A stretch of 6,957 nucleotides of DNA from Gammaproteobacteria bacterium (GTDB taxonomy: Bacteria; Pseudomonadota; Gammaproteobacteria; Pseudomonadales; UBA3067): NCBI GenBank assembly GCA_002402085.1, contig NVVB01000124.1, forward strand, positions 1,051 through 8,007, given 5' to 3'. The notes beneath the pieces are model-generated. The model did no database searches, had not been told where the DNA came from, and saw nothing but the letters and a program-made list of their open reading frames with translations. Position 1 is the stretch's first letter. The number at the start of each line of letters is the position of its first letter. The translations under genes were made by a program, and so were the position numbers. Below, piece by piece: positions 6,739-6,957 of the stretch.

Positions 6739-6774
6739 AAGCGCCTTTTCTCTCACTGCCTAGACCCTCACTCG

Positions 6775-6957
6775 ATGACCAAACCAGCACTCGTTAAACT
6801 CGACAAAGAACTCTCACTGCCCATCAAAAGCGGCGACTATAGAACGTGGGCCAATCTCAAAGGGAGTGCTCCGGCGCTCGCCATTGTCGAGGCCGCAGCC
6901 CAGCACAAAGGGCTAACCCTAGTGATCTGCGCAGATAATGAAACAGTCGATCGCACT
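6775..6957 (+). CDS. mfd: Transcription-repair coupling factor Mfd, N-terminal fragment
   Basis: Only the first 61 codons are in the window; a full Mfd is about 1150 aa. Mfd is a cytoplasmic DNA translocase that removes RNA polymerase stalled at lesions and recruits UvrA for nucleotide excision repair. The visible part corresponds to the start of the UvrB-like N-terminal module: TWANLKGSAPALAIVEAAA (24-42) followed by LTLVICADNETVDR (47-60), matching the W.NL.G.A.ALAI.EAA and L...AD....R pattern I know from Pseudomonas Mfd. The gene's position next to gap and nqr agrees with that lineage. The leader before the ATG is pyrimidine-rich and has no Shine-Dalgarno; no other in-frame start lies close by. 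Helicase motifs and the RNA-polymerase-binding domain are off the window, so identity rests on this short stretch plus synteny. Confidence 0.85.
   Translation, partial: MTKPALVKLDKELSLPIKSGDYRTWANLKGSAPALAIVEAAAQHKGLTLVICADNETVDRT

Larger units (their letters stand above)
6534..6774. other. Divergent intergenic region between the MORN gene and mfd
   Basis: This 241-bp region holds one candidate promoter for each flanking gene. An open frame on the plus strand from 6534 (68 codons) lacks a ribosome-binding site and starts on the base next to the MORN gene's ATG, so it is judged spurious. Two copies of CTAAGCGCC (6555-6563, 6737-6745) lie near its ends. No RNA gene was recognised. Confidence 0.5.

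Noticed and set aside
6534..6740. 68-codon plus-strand frame between the MORN gene and mfd
   Set aside because: No ribosome-binding site, start adjoining the divergent ATG through a CATATG palindrome, and no recognisable protein pattern. Its two CxxC-like cysteines are not enough to call a gene.
1..6957. CRISPR array, insertion sequence, tRNA or rRNA
   Set aside because: No regularly spaced repeats, transposase-like protein, terminal inverted repeats or cloverleaf-like segment were seen on either strand.

Overview
The window carries chromosomal housekeeping genes of a gammaproteobacterium. The gene families and the moderate base composition suggest a marine lineage near Pseudomonadales, Cellvibrionales or Oceanospirillales; no genus can be named from the sequence. 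The main evidence is a Na+-translocating NADH:quinone reductase operon beside a long-form GAPDH homologue and mfd. I recall the same core order (mfd, gap, nqrA) in Pseudomonas aeruginosa, where nothing like the two small genes found here between gap and mfd comes to mind.

Layout. Positions 1-3025, minus strand: nqrA, nqrB and the first 160 codons of nqrC, tightly packed (a 4-bp gap between nqrA and nqrB, an 8-bp overlap between nqrB and nqrC) and running off the left edge. Positions 3026-3442: an AT-rich non-coding stretch of 417 bp with a near-perfect 35-bp dyad, a perfect TATAAT and a repeated 12-mer. Positions 3443-4885, minus: a GAPDH homologue with a GTG start and a good sigma70-like promoter. 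Positions 4886-5168: a divergent promoter region. Positions 5169-5558, plus: an unrecognised 129-aa protein whose strong sigma70-like promoter is overlapped by an operator-like dyad. Positions 5559-5672: a convergent junction with a large hairpin. Positions 5673-6533, minus: a predicted exported protein with MORN repeats joined to a DUF1499 domain. Positions 6534-6774: a second divergent promoter region. Positions 6775-6957, plus: the start of mfd.

How the genes fit together. GAPDH-type enzymes exchange electrons with NAD(P), and Na+-NQR oxidises NADH and exports Na+, so the gap-nqr neighbourhood joins carbon and redox metabolism to the sodium motive force. gap and nqr point the same way but are separated by 417 bp, so nqr probably has its own control. 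mfd couples stalled transcription to nucleotide excision repair and is functionally separate.

There is no sign of a mobile element, CRISPR array, defence system, tRNA or rRNA. The most distinctive items are the MORN-DUF1499 fusion, the GAPDH homologue's altered cofactor loop, and the dyads over the candidate promoters. I see no clear undescribed multi-gene system; the window is mostly ordinary core genome.
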